A stretch of DNA of 64,000 nucleotides from Erigeron canadensis (Eukaryota; Streptophyta; Magnoliopsida; Asterales; Asteraceae): assembly GCF_010389155.1 (NCBI RefSeq), contig NC_057764.1, forward strand, positions 13,268,001-13,332,000. Direction: 5' to 3'. The position numbers were made by a program, and so were the translations under genes. Within the stretch, counting starts at the first letter, position 1. Every line of letters begins with the position of its first letter. The notes beneath the pieces are model-generated. The model saw nothing but the letters and a program-made list of their open reading frames with translations. It ran no database searches and was not told where the DNA came from. Below are positions 23,251-34,345 of this stretch, one piece after another.

Positions 23251-25503
23251 CTAAAAGTAGTGTTTAGCGTCCGATATGAGCTTCTTCTTTTGTTGGCCCG
23301 AGAAATCATTTGGTATTTCACCTGCAACCAAATAATTAGCAATATCAGCAAACCAAGGACCTTCATCAGAGTTAGAAATGACATTTAAATATTCATCGGG
23401 GAAGTTATCCTTAATCTCCCCATCTTGAAGCTCCTCCCGGTTTGGGTCTTCCAACCGGCTCAAGTGATCAGCTGCTAAGTTCTCGGCACCTTTCTTATCT
23501 TTGATTTCTATATCGAACTCTTGAAGTAACAAAATCCATCGAATAAGTCTAGGCTTTGCATCTTGCTTAGAAAACAAATACTTCAAAGTAGAATGGTCAG
23601 TGAAAACTACAGTTTTATTCAATACCAAATATGACCTAAACTTATCAAATGCAAAGACTACCGCAAGCAACTCCTTCTCTGCAGTAGTGTAATTTTTCTA
23701 GGCGGGGTTCAAGGTTTTACTATCATAGTAAATAGGCTTGAAATGCTTATCATCCCTTTGCCCAAGCACGGCTCCAATGACATAGTCACTTGCATTGCAC
23801 ATCAACTCAAAAGGCAAATTCCAATCCGGACCAACCATGATGGGAGAGTTGGTCAAGTTTTCTTTCAACACCTGAAAAGCACTTAAACAAGATTCATCAA
23901 AAATAAAAGGAACGTCCTTCTCCAACAAGTGGGTCATCGGACGAGTAATCTTAGAAAAATCCTTAATGAATCTACGGTAGAAACCGACATGACCAAGAAA
24001 ACTTCGAACCCCTTTCACATTGGAAGGCGGGGGTAATTTGGCTATCACATCAATCTTAGCCCTATCAACTTCTATACCGGCCCTAGACACTTTATGACCT
24101 AGAACAATCCCCTCGGTCACCATGAAATGACACTTCTCCCAATTCAAGACAAGGCGTGCCCTTTCACACCGTGTCAACATTCTATCTAAATTATGCAAGC
24201 AAGTTTGAAAAGAGTCCCCAAATACCGAGAAATCATCCATGAAAACCTCCATGGAGGTTTCAAGCATGTCCTAGAAAATAGCTATCATGCACCTTTGGAA
24301 GGTGCCCGGGGCATTACACAAGCCGAAAGGCATTCGCCGGTAGGCAAAAGTACCAAAGAGGCATGTGAATTTAGTCTTCTCCTCGTCTTTTGGATCAATG
24401 GGTATTTGAAAGTACCCTGAAATCCCATCTAAGAAACAAAAATTTTCATTGCCTGCTAATATTTCCAACATTTGATCAATAAATGGGAGGGGAAAATGAT
24501 CCTTACGGGTGGCATCATTAAGTTTACGGTAATCAATACAAACCTGCCAACCCGTAACCGTTCTAGTAGCCAAAAGTTCATTGTTTTCATTTTTAATTAC
24601 TCTCATGCCCCCCTTTTTGGGCACACAATGGACCGAACTTACACAAGAACTATCTGCAATTGGGAAAATGATCCCTGCATCTAACAACTCAATTACTTCC
24701 TTTTTCACAACCTCCTTCATATTGGGGTTAAGCTTCCTTTGTCGCTGGACAACGGGCTTCACATCATCAACAAAGTCAATTTTATTCATGTAAAAATCAG
24801 GACTAATACCTAGAATGTCGGTAGTCTTCCAAGCAAAAGCCCGCTTATGAGCTTTGAGCACGGCCAAAAGAAGATTTTTCTCGTCACTCGAGAGTGAGGA
24901 CGAGATAACAACGGGTAAAGAGGATTTACCTGCCAAGTAAGCATACTCCAAGTGGGCAGGCAATGGCTTAAGCTCCAGATCAGTAGGTGGTACATCAATA
25001 GAATTTGGTACCCTTGAGCTTCCATCAGCAACAACCTTTTCAAAGCTTACATCCTCTAGAGGTGTCTCACCCATACTCAATGCCATAACCTCTGCAAATA
25101 ACTCATCATCATCATCAATATCACCAGCTCCTAAACAAGTGAGCTCTTCATCAACCTCTGTCTCAGCATCATCAATTACGTCAACCCTGAAACAAGACTC
25201 ATCATTAGAGTAAGAATGCTTAATAGATCTTTCAACATTAAACACAATTCTATCCGTACCCACACCCAAAGAAATTTCCTTATCTTTCACCCGGATGATA
25301 GCATCCACTGTGTTAAGGAATGGTCTACCTAAAATCAAGGGTACCTTAGTGTCTTCCTCTATTTCGAGGATCACAAAATCAAAAAGAAAAACAATATGAC
25401 CTACTTGGACAGTCATGTTTTCAGGAATCCCAATGGGATACTGAAAAGAATGGTCAGCTAAACGAATACTCATGCGAGTACGTTCCAAAATTCCGGAAGC
25501 CAA
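23251..25503 (-). pseudogene. pol: Athila reverse transcriptase-RNase H with premature stops
   Basis: The first minus-strand frame (25503-24271) includes the protease tail (VPLILGRPFLNT), an acidic linker and the RT N-terminus: VCIDYRKLN, the region LDGISGYFQI where LDGYSGYNQI is usual, and RRMPFGLCNAP. A stop follows MIAIF. The next frame (24267-23698) continues with VFMDDFSVFG, the catalytic box, and the start of RNase H. A further stop near 23697 precedes 23670-23251, which carries the RNase H end ([20 protein letters not shown]). Apart from the single-codon stops the domain order and length are normal, so decay is modest. Confidence 0.9.
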
Positions 25504-25504
25504 C

Positions 25505-25993
25505 TTACTCCATACCCGAGTAAGGCATCAAGTTTATACTAGCACCTAAATCGGCAAGTGCCTTACAAGTCAAAGAACGAATAGAACAAGTTATAAGGAA
25601 ACTCCCTGGATCTTCAAGCTTAGGTGGAATCTGTTGGTTCTGCAAGATAGCAGAACACTCGGCATTTAAATAAGCAGCATTCACCCCATCCATCTTTCCT
25701 TTATCCGTCACAAGTTCCTTAATAAACTTGGCATAGTTTGGCATTCCCTGGATCAAATCAACTAAAGGAACATTAATGTGAACATTTTTAATCATATTGA
25801 CAAACTTATCATATTGTTCCTTTAGCTTAGCTTTCCTGAACCGATGTGGAAACGGAACCTTAGGCTTATATGGCTTAGCCTCGGGTGTCATAGCCAGTTT
25901 CGGTGGAGTAACCAGAGTCTTCACAGTCGGTCTATCTTCCATCACAATTTCCTCATCAACATCAGCATTTCCATCATTTCCTGTATCCTGCAC
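25505..25993 (-). pseudogene. pol: Athila gag tail-protease
   Basis: This 162-codon minus-strand frame has a Pro/Lys-rich stretch with PFPHRFRKAKLKEQYDKF, typical of the Athila gag-protease boundary, followed by KALADLGASINLMPYS. DLGAS is the aspartic protease active-site motif of this lineage. The frame ends just after the active site and the rest of the protease continues in the neighbouring frame at 25503, so the gene is frameshifted at this point. Confidence 0.85.
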
Positions 25994-27136
25994 ATCTGAA
26001 ACAATATCATTAGGATTAGGAGGAGGGTCATAGGATCTACCTGTACGAGTAGTGATGGCTTTCGCTTGCTCCTGGCGAACAGGCGGCGAAGTGTACTTCT
26101 GACCATTGTTAGGCCCTTGATTCTACTTCGGATTTTGCTGAGTGTTACTGGGCAAAGCACCCTGGGGCCTAGTGATAGCAGCCATCCTACTCTCAAGATC
26201 CTTGAAGTTGATATCCTGATTCTTGGCATTCATCTCCACTTTACCATTAATCCTATCCAGTCACTCACTCAACTGCCTAGTATCCTCACTTATATTTTGG
26301 ATACTTGTGTTTGTCTCAATTTGATTGCTCATCATCTGCTTCATCATTTCTCTCAACTCGGCATTAGGATCGGTAGTAGAAGAAGAAGAAGCCGATCCTT
26401 GGCTTTGCTAAGTCTCCTGCTGCTGTGGCTGACTTTGATAATTGTTCCTTTGCCACCTGTTACCAGAAAAACGAGAAGTATTAGCATGAAAAGAAGAGTT
26501 ATAAGAATTATTACCTGATGACCGGGTCTGAAAAACCGGTGTTTCTCTGGAAACCTCCTTGTTGATTCTGCACAAAACTAACATCTTCAGGTCCCCAGTT
26601 GGGACACTCTTCAGAGTAGTGTGTCTCTCCACAATGATCACACCCATCAGCAAGTACCTTCACATCTCTTTCAAGATAACCAAATCTAGACTCTTGATTG
26701 GCAAAACCTTTATCCATACGTGCAGATAAAGCTTGAATCTCATCAATGACACTAGAATTGTTTCTTCCATCTGCTCTTGCAACCTTACTTTGCTTAAATC
26801 GGCCCTCATTCTTCAAAAATCTTTTGTCATCCATAGCCGCATTATCTTTGACCGTACGTTCCAAAATGTCATAACCTTCGTTTGGAGTGATCTTGCTAAA
26901 ACTTCCACCGAAAGCATACCCTATCTCTCTTTTAGATCTCTTATTCAAACCATCAAAGAATAATTCAACATACTTTTCCTTAGTCAATTCATGTCCCGGA
27001 CAATTTCTCAACATCTCCTTGAATTTTGATCAATACCCGGTGGTCTAATGGCGGAACCACGAGCCGTAGGAATAGTTTGGGTTCGGTCACCATACCGGAT
27101 GTCATTTGGGTCTCTCGGTGGTGGATTGTCACCCAT
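25994..27136 (-). pseudogene. gag: Athila gag with capsid region deleted
   Basis: The native start appears to be the ATG at 27136, giving MGDNPPPRDPNDIRYG and running about 40 codons to a stop after GIDQNSRRC. The next segment resumes near 27014 with RNCPGHELTKEKYVELFFDG, which in full Athila Gags lies downstream of a long capsid domain. That domain is missing, so a deletion joins the N-terminus to the capsid tail. The remainder includes a CX2CX3HX4C zinc-knuckle-like motif (CDHCGETHYSEEC) at about 26590-26640 and a Gln/Asn-rich tail with shifts. The element cannot make normal Gag. Confidence 0.82.
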
Positions 27137-27438
27137 TTCGTCTTTAACAAGTGCAAGATTAAAGAATTCCTCTAGATAGAACCCTTATTCGTTTGAACCT
27201 GGTGGTGCTGAAAAGTTAATCCTGCGTTTTGGTGGAGTCTTCAATGGGCTAAAAAGAGGTCGCCCCGAAGAACGCAAAATCATCACCTATGAAACAATCC
27301 TGCAAAACACAACTAACACCACACGTCAAATGCACCTGTGATAATACAAGGAAACAAATCTAAGTTAATAAAGCAAATAACTCCCTCACGCGTGAGGAAG
27401 GATCAAACCACTAAATTAACAACTAAATTGGCACACAA
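27137..27438 (-). other. Athila leader between primer-binding site and gag
   Basis: About 300 bp with no ORF of note. It is short for an Athila leader. No palindrome modules were seen here. Confidence 0.55.
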
Positions 27439-27456
27439 TCCCCGGCAGCGGCGCCA
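27439..27456 (-). other. Athila primer-binding site, Asp-tRNA type
   Basis: The minus strand reads TGGCGCCGCTGCCGGGGA, 6 nt inside the 5' LTR. It is complementary to the 3' end of tRNA-Asp apart from mismatches in the middle. This primer type is standard for Athila. Confidence 0.9.
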
Positions 27457-27462
27457 AAAACT

Positions 27463-29097
27463 TGATGTGCAAAATCGAGCTTTAAATTTATAAAACTAGA
27501 ACTACCTAAAAACTCACTACTACGCACTCACGGGCAGTGGACCCGATCATTTGCAATATAGTTAAGAGATAAGTCCGAGTTCGTTCTCAGGGATTGGAAA
27601 TGACTAGTTGCTTTATGAATTGGTTTAGAAATGGTTTAGAAAATCCTCATGACAATTAAAGTAAAATTGGTTTGCAAAATAATTGCATAAATTTGAAAAG
27701 AAATTCAGACAATATAATTAAAAGTCATCCACCTTGACTTCCCTCGACTTCAAATGTGATTGCGTTTAATTAAGAAAAAATTCTCTAGAGTTTAAAGATA
27801 ATCGTGACAAGATTAAGGTGCTCACGTGGTACCACCAACCATGAACAAGATACCGAATCACCTTATTGCTAGTCAAATTACCCAAGCCGGTACCACCAAA
27901 ACAAAGGCAACTCCTCCAACAATTAGTTTTATTGACTATCGAATTATCAATTGAACCTATGTGACATTAACCTGGTACCACCAACCATTATCAATCACGT
28001 TGACAAAATTAATCTTTTCTTAAAATAATATTCACTATCATACCATGAACTAGTGATAATTACTCATAGACAAGTAACCGTTTTAAAATCACATACACAT
28101 TCAACTGCTACCACCAACGAAGAATTATATGCAACCAATATCAAAATTAATTAATAAAAAGAATTAAAATCATCAAGATCACAGAACAACGATAATTAAA
28201 TAAACTCTTTTGAATTAAAAAATATTGCAATCACATTATCCGTCTCGTTTCATCAAGGTGAATGATTAAACGTTTAGCCACTCATGATCAATCCACAATA
28301 ATAATCAAAATATAAGAGAAACATGATGTACCAATCGTTTTATGAAAAATAAATTGCAAGACAGTAAGTAGATACGATCTAGATGGTTGCTCGTGAATCT
28401 TCAACGAATCCGCCTAAGAAATTATCTTGATTGGAGATTGAAGAACCCTTGTAGAATAGCTCCTAGAAAGATTTTTGATGATTTGAGAATTAGGGTTATG
28501 TTTCTTATTTATACCTCTCAAAATCTGATGCAAAATTCGTCCAAAACCCTTCAACTCCCGTGCACTCACTGCGATGCAGTGAGATGTGCATCCCCTCACT
28601 GCGGCGCAGTGAGGGCCCTTGACTTCGACTTTAGTGTGACTGAGGCGCAGTGGCTTATGAAGGCCACCACTGCGACGCAGTCATTTTCCTCGGCCTTCTT
28701 TTCTCCCTTCTTGACTGCGGCGCAGTCATCCTAGTTCGACCCCCACTGCGGCGCAGTGGGGTGTGTTCTACTCTTTTCCGTGGATAAGGACTGCGGCGCA
28801 ATGGGCATGGCATCCTCCACTGCGGCGCAGTCACAAGCTTGGTGACTAAAATTTGTCTTTCGATCTTTAAGCTTGCTGAACGCTTCAATCTTCTAAACTT
28901 TATCAACTCTCAATCTCATAAATCATTGTCTTGACCAAAAATCATCCAAAAATGTGTCAGATGAACGCGTAACCTGTTTAGAGCCTGTAAACACTAACAA
29001 ACACCATAAACGCGCCAAATGCACACAAAATAGATTTAAAACACTTAAATAAACGGTCAATAACGATGTGGGTAATGGGTATAAATTAGTCACATCA
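27463..29097 (-). repeat. Athila 5' LTR
   Basis: 1635 bp with TGATGTG/CACATCA ends, nearly the same length as the solo LTR at 53175-54808 (1634 bp). It carries eight palindrome modules and the TACCACCAA phrases seen in the other two copies. Confidence 0.93.
28562..28834. repeat. Array of 8 ACTGCGGCGCAGT palindromes in Athila 5' LTR
   Basis: Eight modules; flanks extend several into 17-21 bp inverted repeats, such as CCTCACTGCGGCGCAGTGAGG and CCCCACTGCGGCGCAGTGGGG. The paired change C-G to T-A in the outer arm is compensatory. Confidence 0.9.
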
Positions 29098-30628
29098 CAA
29101 TATGATCATTTCCAAATCTGACCGTTCCCATAAACTTCTCAACAAAATTAGTGAGTAATGACTTGTTTCAAGTCATTTTACGAGAACATCCCAAGTCAAC
29201 ATACCATACACAAATCTGATATTCCTGCAAAGACAAGTTATGATGTTAAGGTCCCCACATATACTGGGTCCTTGCGGGTGAGACAGAGATAAAATGCAAA
29301 CACACATATACATAAACAACACAAACAAGAGCACACAAACAAGAATTTAGTCAAAGATAACAAACAAACACACATAATTGTTCAAAGATGACATACGAAT
29401 TACAAACACAAACAGATTGAACACAAGTTTTGATACAAGTGGGAGTAGTTCTAGATGTATTAGCACTATCTATTGATTTTGATCTACGAACAATCCACAC
29501 TTGTTTGAGTTGAGTTGAAATGCCATCAAGTTTGATTTTTCTAGAAGCATGTAAAAATCTATCTTTAGGAATCCATTTACTGTTACTAGTTAAGCACACG
29601 TCACCTGAAACATGAACATTCTTTAAATTAGAAAAAAAATTTGTCTTTAAGTTCTTCCCAGGTTTCTTCTTGATGGTTTCATTACTCATTTGACCTTTCT
29701 TAATATTTTTAGGTGACAACCAACCATACTGATCTTTATATTTAGTCATCCCTGAGGTTGTATCTCTAACTACTTTCAAAGTGGACTTAAAGGTTGTCTG
29801 AGACTTCCTAGGAACACTAGATGTTATCTGAGTCTTTGGTTGTGTGTTGCCTAATAATTCATTCTACACCTTCTTTGAACTCATGTGAGGTTTCACTTCT
29901 TTTGGTGACTTAGTTTCAGTTTTAATTTTAGTAGGTTTTGAGTCACCAGTGGTCTTGACTGCATGAAAAGCTTTTGTGACTTTTGGTCATGTCTTCTTAC
30001 CTTGTTGGGTATGTGCTGAAGAGTATGATTTTGGATTCTTTATCTCAGCAAATTCAGGTTTGTTTTCCTTTTTCTCAAAGATTTTTTCAAAGTCAGGATT
30101 AAATTTATGATTTCCATTCATAAAATCATTGAACAGCTGAGATTCTGTTTCCAATTTCACACTCGATTCAGACACATTTGTCAGACATGAACTTTGCTTA
30201 AATGATTGTGATGGTTTTTATTTTTCCAAAAATGCTCAAAGTTTCAATTTTGTCAAAGTTAGTTCCACTTTGACTTTATTAAGTTCCTCAACCACTTTTA
30301 TTCGTTGATCCTTTTCCTTTTCAAACTTTTAAATTGCATCATTAAATTCATTAAAATAAGTTTGAGTGTCTTCTGGAAACTTAGGAATTGATGTATCAAA
30401 ATAAATATCAATTGGATCAACAGAAACATCATCATATTCATCTTGAGCATAGTCAGTTTGAACGGAAACATTCACAACTTCAAGATCAGCTTGTACAGAT
30501 GCATTCAAAATTTCACAGATAGAACAAGTAGACTGATTTGAAGTTTTACTATTTTCAGAATTGGTTTGCTCAGTTTCATTCATGATTTCACATACAGAGC
30601 ACCCCGGTTGGTCACAAATTGAGGTACT
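29098..30628 (-). pseudogene. gag-pol: Copia-3 gag tail and protease start
   Basis: The minus strand enters from Copia-2 at 30628 with STSICDQPGCSVCEI. Two related Cys-pair units, CSVCEIMN and CSICEILN, are followed by VSVQTD-type motifs (about 30455-30500). Further frames (30175-29987, 29779-29351) give the Lys/Ser-rich gag tail with YKDQYGWLSPK. A TAA closes the gag frame near 29240, then TTTGCAGG introduces the pol frame. The protease motif reads WYVDLGCSRKMT at about 29170-29200, so the usual DSG is DLG, and a stop follows at once. The Athila insertion begins at 29097. Confidence 0.8.
30624..30628. repeat. Target-site duplication GTACT of Copia-2, left copy
   Basis: GTACT here and at 52326-52330 flank Copia-2 perfectly. 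Removing one copy and the element restores the Copia-3 codons for KTSTSICDQP. Confidence 0.95.
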
Positions 30629-30938
30629 TGTGAATAACACGATTTCTACACTGGATTCACGTCATCATCAATGGTGGATTTGATGTGTGTGTGTTCTTGG
30701 TGTGAGTGTGTGTTTTTTGAAAGAGAAAAATGTGTGTGTGTAAAGGTTACAGGAATCAATTTGTGTGTAGAGGTTGTTACGATCCCTAAGGCATGAGGGG
30801 TATTTATAGGCTAACTATACAATTATGCTAATTATCGCAATTAGCCCCTCAACCTTAGTGATCATTCACCTATGACTTAACTACAAGTAAGTCCACTAAT
30901 CTAGATTACAATTTATTACTATTTTTGGATTTCTAACA
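30629..30938 (-). repeat. Copia-2 3' LTR
   Basis: 310 bp, matching 52000-52325 apart from scattered substitutions and a 16-bp deletion in a GA/GT-rich stretch. Minus-strand TATAAATACC at about 30798-30808 is a plausible TATA box, followed by a GT/CA-rich transcribed stretch. Confidence 0.95.
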
Positions 30939-30952
30939 TTCTCCCCCTTAGT
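30939..30952 (-). other. Copia-2 polypurine tract
   Basis: The minus strand reads CTAAGGGGGAGAA directly before the 3' LTR, the plus-strand priming position. Two further tracts of this type lie in the element's 3' region (31597-31606 and 43362-43372). Confidence 0.9.
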
Positions 30953-32228
30953 GATATATTGTAATGAATGTAGTACGTGTTATCTTTGTCTTGTAGGAAT
31001 GAATTTGATGAGCCCGGTGGTGAAGACAATTAGTGTGTTGAAACAAGTCTTCAAAGCTTTTCTCTTTTGTCTTTGGAGAACTTGATTTAGTCTTGGTCTT
31101 GGACTTCTTGAAGTTAAATCATGTGTTGATTCTCGATGTTCTTTTTGAATAGAGAATAAAGAGTGTGTGTGTCTTGAATCTTTGAGGATTTTTGAATCAT
31201 GAATCAGAGTTGTCTTTTGAGATGCGGAAGATATGAACTTGGCTTTGATTCTTCAATCTTCATTCTTGAGTGAAATTTAACTTTTTGATTCTTCATTCTT
31301 TGATTCTTGAGTGAATTTCATCTTCTTGTTTCTTCATTCCAAGAAGTTTCATGAATATGTACTCTCCTCCTTGATGAATGCAAGGGAGCTTCTTGATAAA
31401 GTGTTATTGCATGACTTGAAGATCTTGAATGAAATATGTTGAAGAAGACTCTTTTAAAGCTTTACTTCGTTGATTTGAATCTTCTAACCAATCTTTCAAC
31501 CTTTTTGAAGCTTCGATCTTAGTCACATCAACTTGAACACTTTGGAGAGTAAGCATTTGAATGAGGTTTGGATAAGTCTCTTATGAAGTAATCATGCTCC
31601 CCCTCAATTCATGAGTATAAACATTTTTGGAGCATCTTTGAACTTTTGTACCATCTCGAGAGAATAACCTTTCATCTTCGGTCTCGTTCTTATCTTTGAA
31701 ATCAATTCGGATTTTCTTTTTCAAGCCAAGATCTCAATCAACTAAGGATCTAGTAAAAATCTGAGCTCAATTGACTTTAATATAGTGAAAATTTTTGTCA
31801 TCATGAATCTTGTTCTTCTCATCTTTGAAAGATAAACTTTTTGAACCGACCAAATACAAACTTTTCTTCTTGCTCTTCCCCAATCAATATCAATCATAAT
31901 ATTTTCTCCCCATCATAATGACAAAGTTGGGAACCAATGTCATTATGCAAACATTGATTGATAGAACTTCAAAAGAAATAATACGACCCAAAGCTTGATT
32001 TTGTGCACAAGGAGAAATGTCGACCATCAAAACATCAACCCAAAATATTAGCCCAACCCAAAGAATCCTATAGGTGACTAATATGTAAGGTTGAAGTTGT
32101 TGGTACGAACGTAATAGCATGGTGTTGGTGTTTTCTGTGTTTGTGAGATGAGAAATGAAACTGGATAAGAATGATCCGTTAGCATGTTCAAAAATCTAAA
32201 GGATTAATGAAATGACCGATAGAAATGT
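30953..32228 (-). other. Copia-2 3' region, distal part
   Basis: Noncoding DNA downstream of pol, between the T2 insertion and the polypurine tract. A block at about 31190-31345 repeats GATTCTT/TTGAGTGAATTT phrases. A GGGGGAGC purine tract (minus strand) lies at 31597-31606. No ORF has a recognised product. Confidence 0.7.
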
Positions 32229-34316
32229 TGTAACACCCCACCGTTGGCGGAAACATGAGGTGTCATGAAAAGTACAGCACGACATGGAATTACATAGATA
32301 CTGCTAAATGAAATAGAATATAATAAATATATTCCCAAAACATGAGTTCAAAGTCAAATAAGCACGTCATCAAGCACAACAACAAACACATAATCACACA
32401 CAAACAACAAGACAGAAGCACGTCAAATGGCATAAGTAACTCTATACACACAGGCTCAATATTGAACATAAACAGAAATCGACAAACTATTTAAAAAGAA
32501 CAAGTATACTTTTCACCCCAAAACATGTAAAAAGAGGGGCTACGAAACTCAGCTAAAAGCAGCACAAGCACAAATATCCTAGATCAATGAACAAGAACAC
32601 GAACAGTCAGATACACTCGAAACAAACTCACTATCTGCCCAACAGTCCTACATCGTTCACAAGTCACTCCATAAGAATTTAATTAATTGCACAAGTCCAT
32701 GTCCTATACTAGTGTCTTAGGAATGTCATTATATCTTGTCATATGTCATAATATATATATTATCGTCTTTTTGTCTTTATTTTAATAATGTCACATTTTT
32801 AATGTTTATATCTTGTCTATGAAATGTCATCATAAATTATATTAACTCCAATAAGTCATTGATTATTATTATACCAATGTATAATTTATATAGTCTTTAA
32901 AAATCCATTAGTCCTTATATTTATATGTATGTACGTATATTATTATTAGTTTACTCATTTGTCCATTCCAAATTGATCCGTATATACATATATATATCTC
33001 CAAATGTCCATATTAAATTAGTCCTTAGATATATACATATATGTCCGTATTAACTTCAATATTACGACAATTTGAATTCAAACACCAAAAATCACATTAC
33101 CACATCAAATCTTACCAAGAACAAAGATTTCGGATCAAAAGGTTTCGAATTTGAAGGATTTCGGTTACAAGTTTTCGGATCTAACCGATTTATGGCTCAA
33201 ACTATTCGGATCTTCATATATTTTGGTTTTGTTTCCGGATCTATATAGTTTTCGGATATATATATATATATGCATATCTACAAGCATTTCAACCAAAAAT
33301 ATGTACAAAAATATAAAGATTTCGCCTCATACATCAAAGAACTTGGATTCAAGAATTTCGGGTATATATAACCGAAATATATATAATTTTAGTCAAAAAC
33401 TTGGATCTATATGTATATGTATAATGAAAACCGATTTATATTTATATTTGTAAGAATTTTTCGGATCTATATATATATGTATATATATATATATGTACAT
33501 ATATACATAATACGATTTGTATACATATTTAAGAGAAGATATTCGGATTCAATATATACACCCATATATATATCCGATTTATATATATATATGTAAGAAA
33601 TCTTGTCATTTTTGATGAAGAAAAATCATTTAGATTCAAAGATCTAACTAATCTTACTCAAAAGTAGAAGAAAATAAGAAGAAGATGAAGAAAAGGTGAG
33701 AAGTGGTGGTGGTTCAATGGTGGCCGGCGGTTGGTGGCCGGATTTTGGAGGGTGGGGGCGGCCACAAGAGAAAGAGGAGAGGAGGGAAGAAGGGTGTGTG
33801 AGAAATGAGGGTTAGGGTTAGGAAACTAGGGTTTTTTGTTTTTATTTTTATTTTATATTTATTTTTGTTCTTCCATTTTCCTAGTTCCTTTGACTTCCAT
33901 ATAAAATGGTTTGACCTGACAATTAGAGGAAACACGAGACATGTTAATTTATTTCGTTGACACATTTGGATGTAACTTTTCAATAGCTTGCTAACGAATA
34001 TAAATATGTCTATATTTCTTTATTAAATATTTAATTGGTTAAATTTTAAGTATTTCACTTAATTTGGTATTTCCACAAGACAACTAGTATTCTTCCGGTT
34101 CTCGAGTCCAAGCACAAATTTTCTATAGTCTAAATGTTCATAAAGTCCGAATAGAAACATAAGTCCACTCGTTCCGTTAATAATGCCTTACAGACTAATG
34201 ACTTTCACGCCCTAAAATACATATTCTAGTTATAAAGTCGCGTACATGAATGGAGAGAACTAAAGACGACTGGAAAAGTACTTCGGGAAAGTATCGCTCA
34301 GATGACGGTTGTCACA
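32229..34316 (-). repeat. T2 3' LTR with two internal deletions
   Basis: 2088 bp against 2927 bp for the 5' LTR. One deletion of about 370 bp lies at about 32356 and another of about 490 bp at about 33081. The second removes the W-box-like cluster present in the 5' LTR. T1 keeps both segments, so these are losses in this copy. Confidence 0.92.
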
Positions 34317-34345
34317 GCATTACCCAGTTAAAAGAATTTCGTCCC
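34317..34345 (-). other. T2 polypurine tract region
   Basis: The minus strand carries GGGACGAAATTCTTTTAAC and TGGGTAATGC just before the LTR. The same block precedes the T3 LTR and is characteristic of Tekay elements, though here the purine run is degraded. Confidence 0.7.

Larger units (their letters stand above)
15102..29097 (-). mobile_element. Athila-type Gypsy element with both LTRs
   Basis: Both ends are LTRs with TGATGTG...CACATCA termini (15102-16654 and 27463-29097). Inside, on the minus strand, are an Asp-tRNA primer-binding site, a shortened gag, protease, RT, RNase H, integrase, an env-like region and a purine tract. This gene order plus the sequence character match the Athila lineage. 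The two LTRs differ by about 4-5% by eye and by 82 bp in length. No target-site duplication flanks the element: the bases on either side join to give the uninterrupted Copia-3 codons. Confidence 0.93.

Noticed and set aside
27439..27456. tRNA gene fragments at the primer-binding sites (also 39404, 51987, 57046)
   Set aside because: Only 11-18 nt complementary to tRNA 3' ends, at the exact primer-binding position; no cloverleaf.
31890..32120. 76-codon minus-strand ORF as an envelope-like gene of Copia-2
   Set aside because: Hydrophobic but short, without recognisable domain and with no upstream readthrough context; kept as noncoding.
32229..34316. Solo LTR interpretation of 32229-34316 and 39420-42346 as two separate insertions
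   Set aside because: Primer-binding site, purine-rich segment, pol remnants and near-matching flanks show one element.
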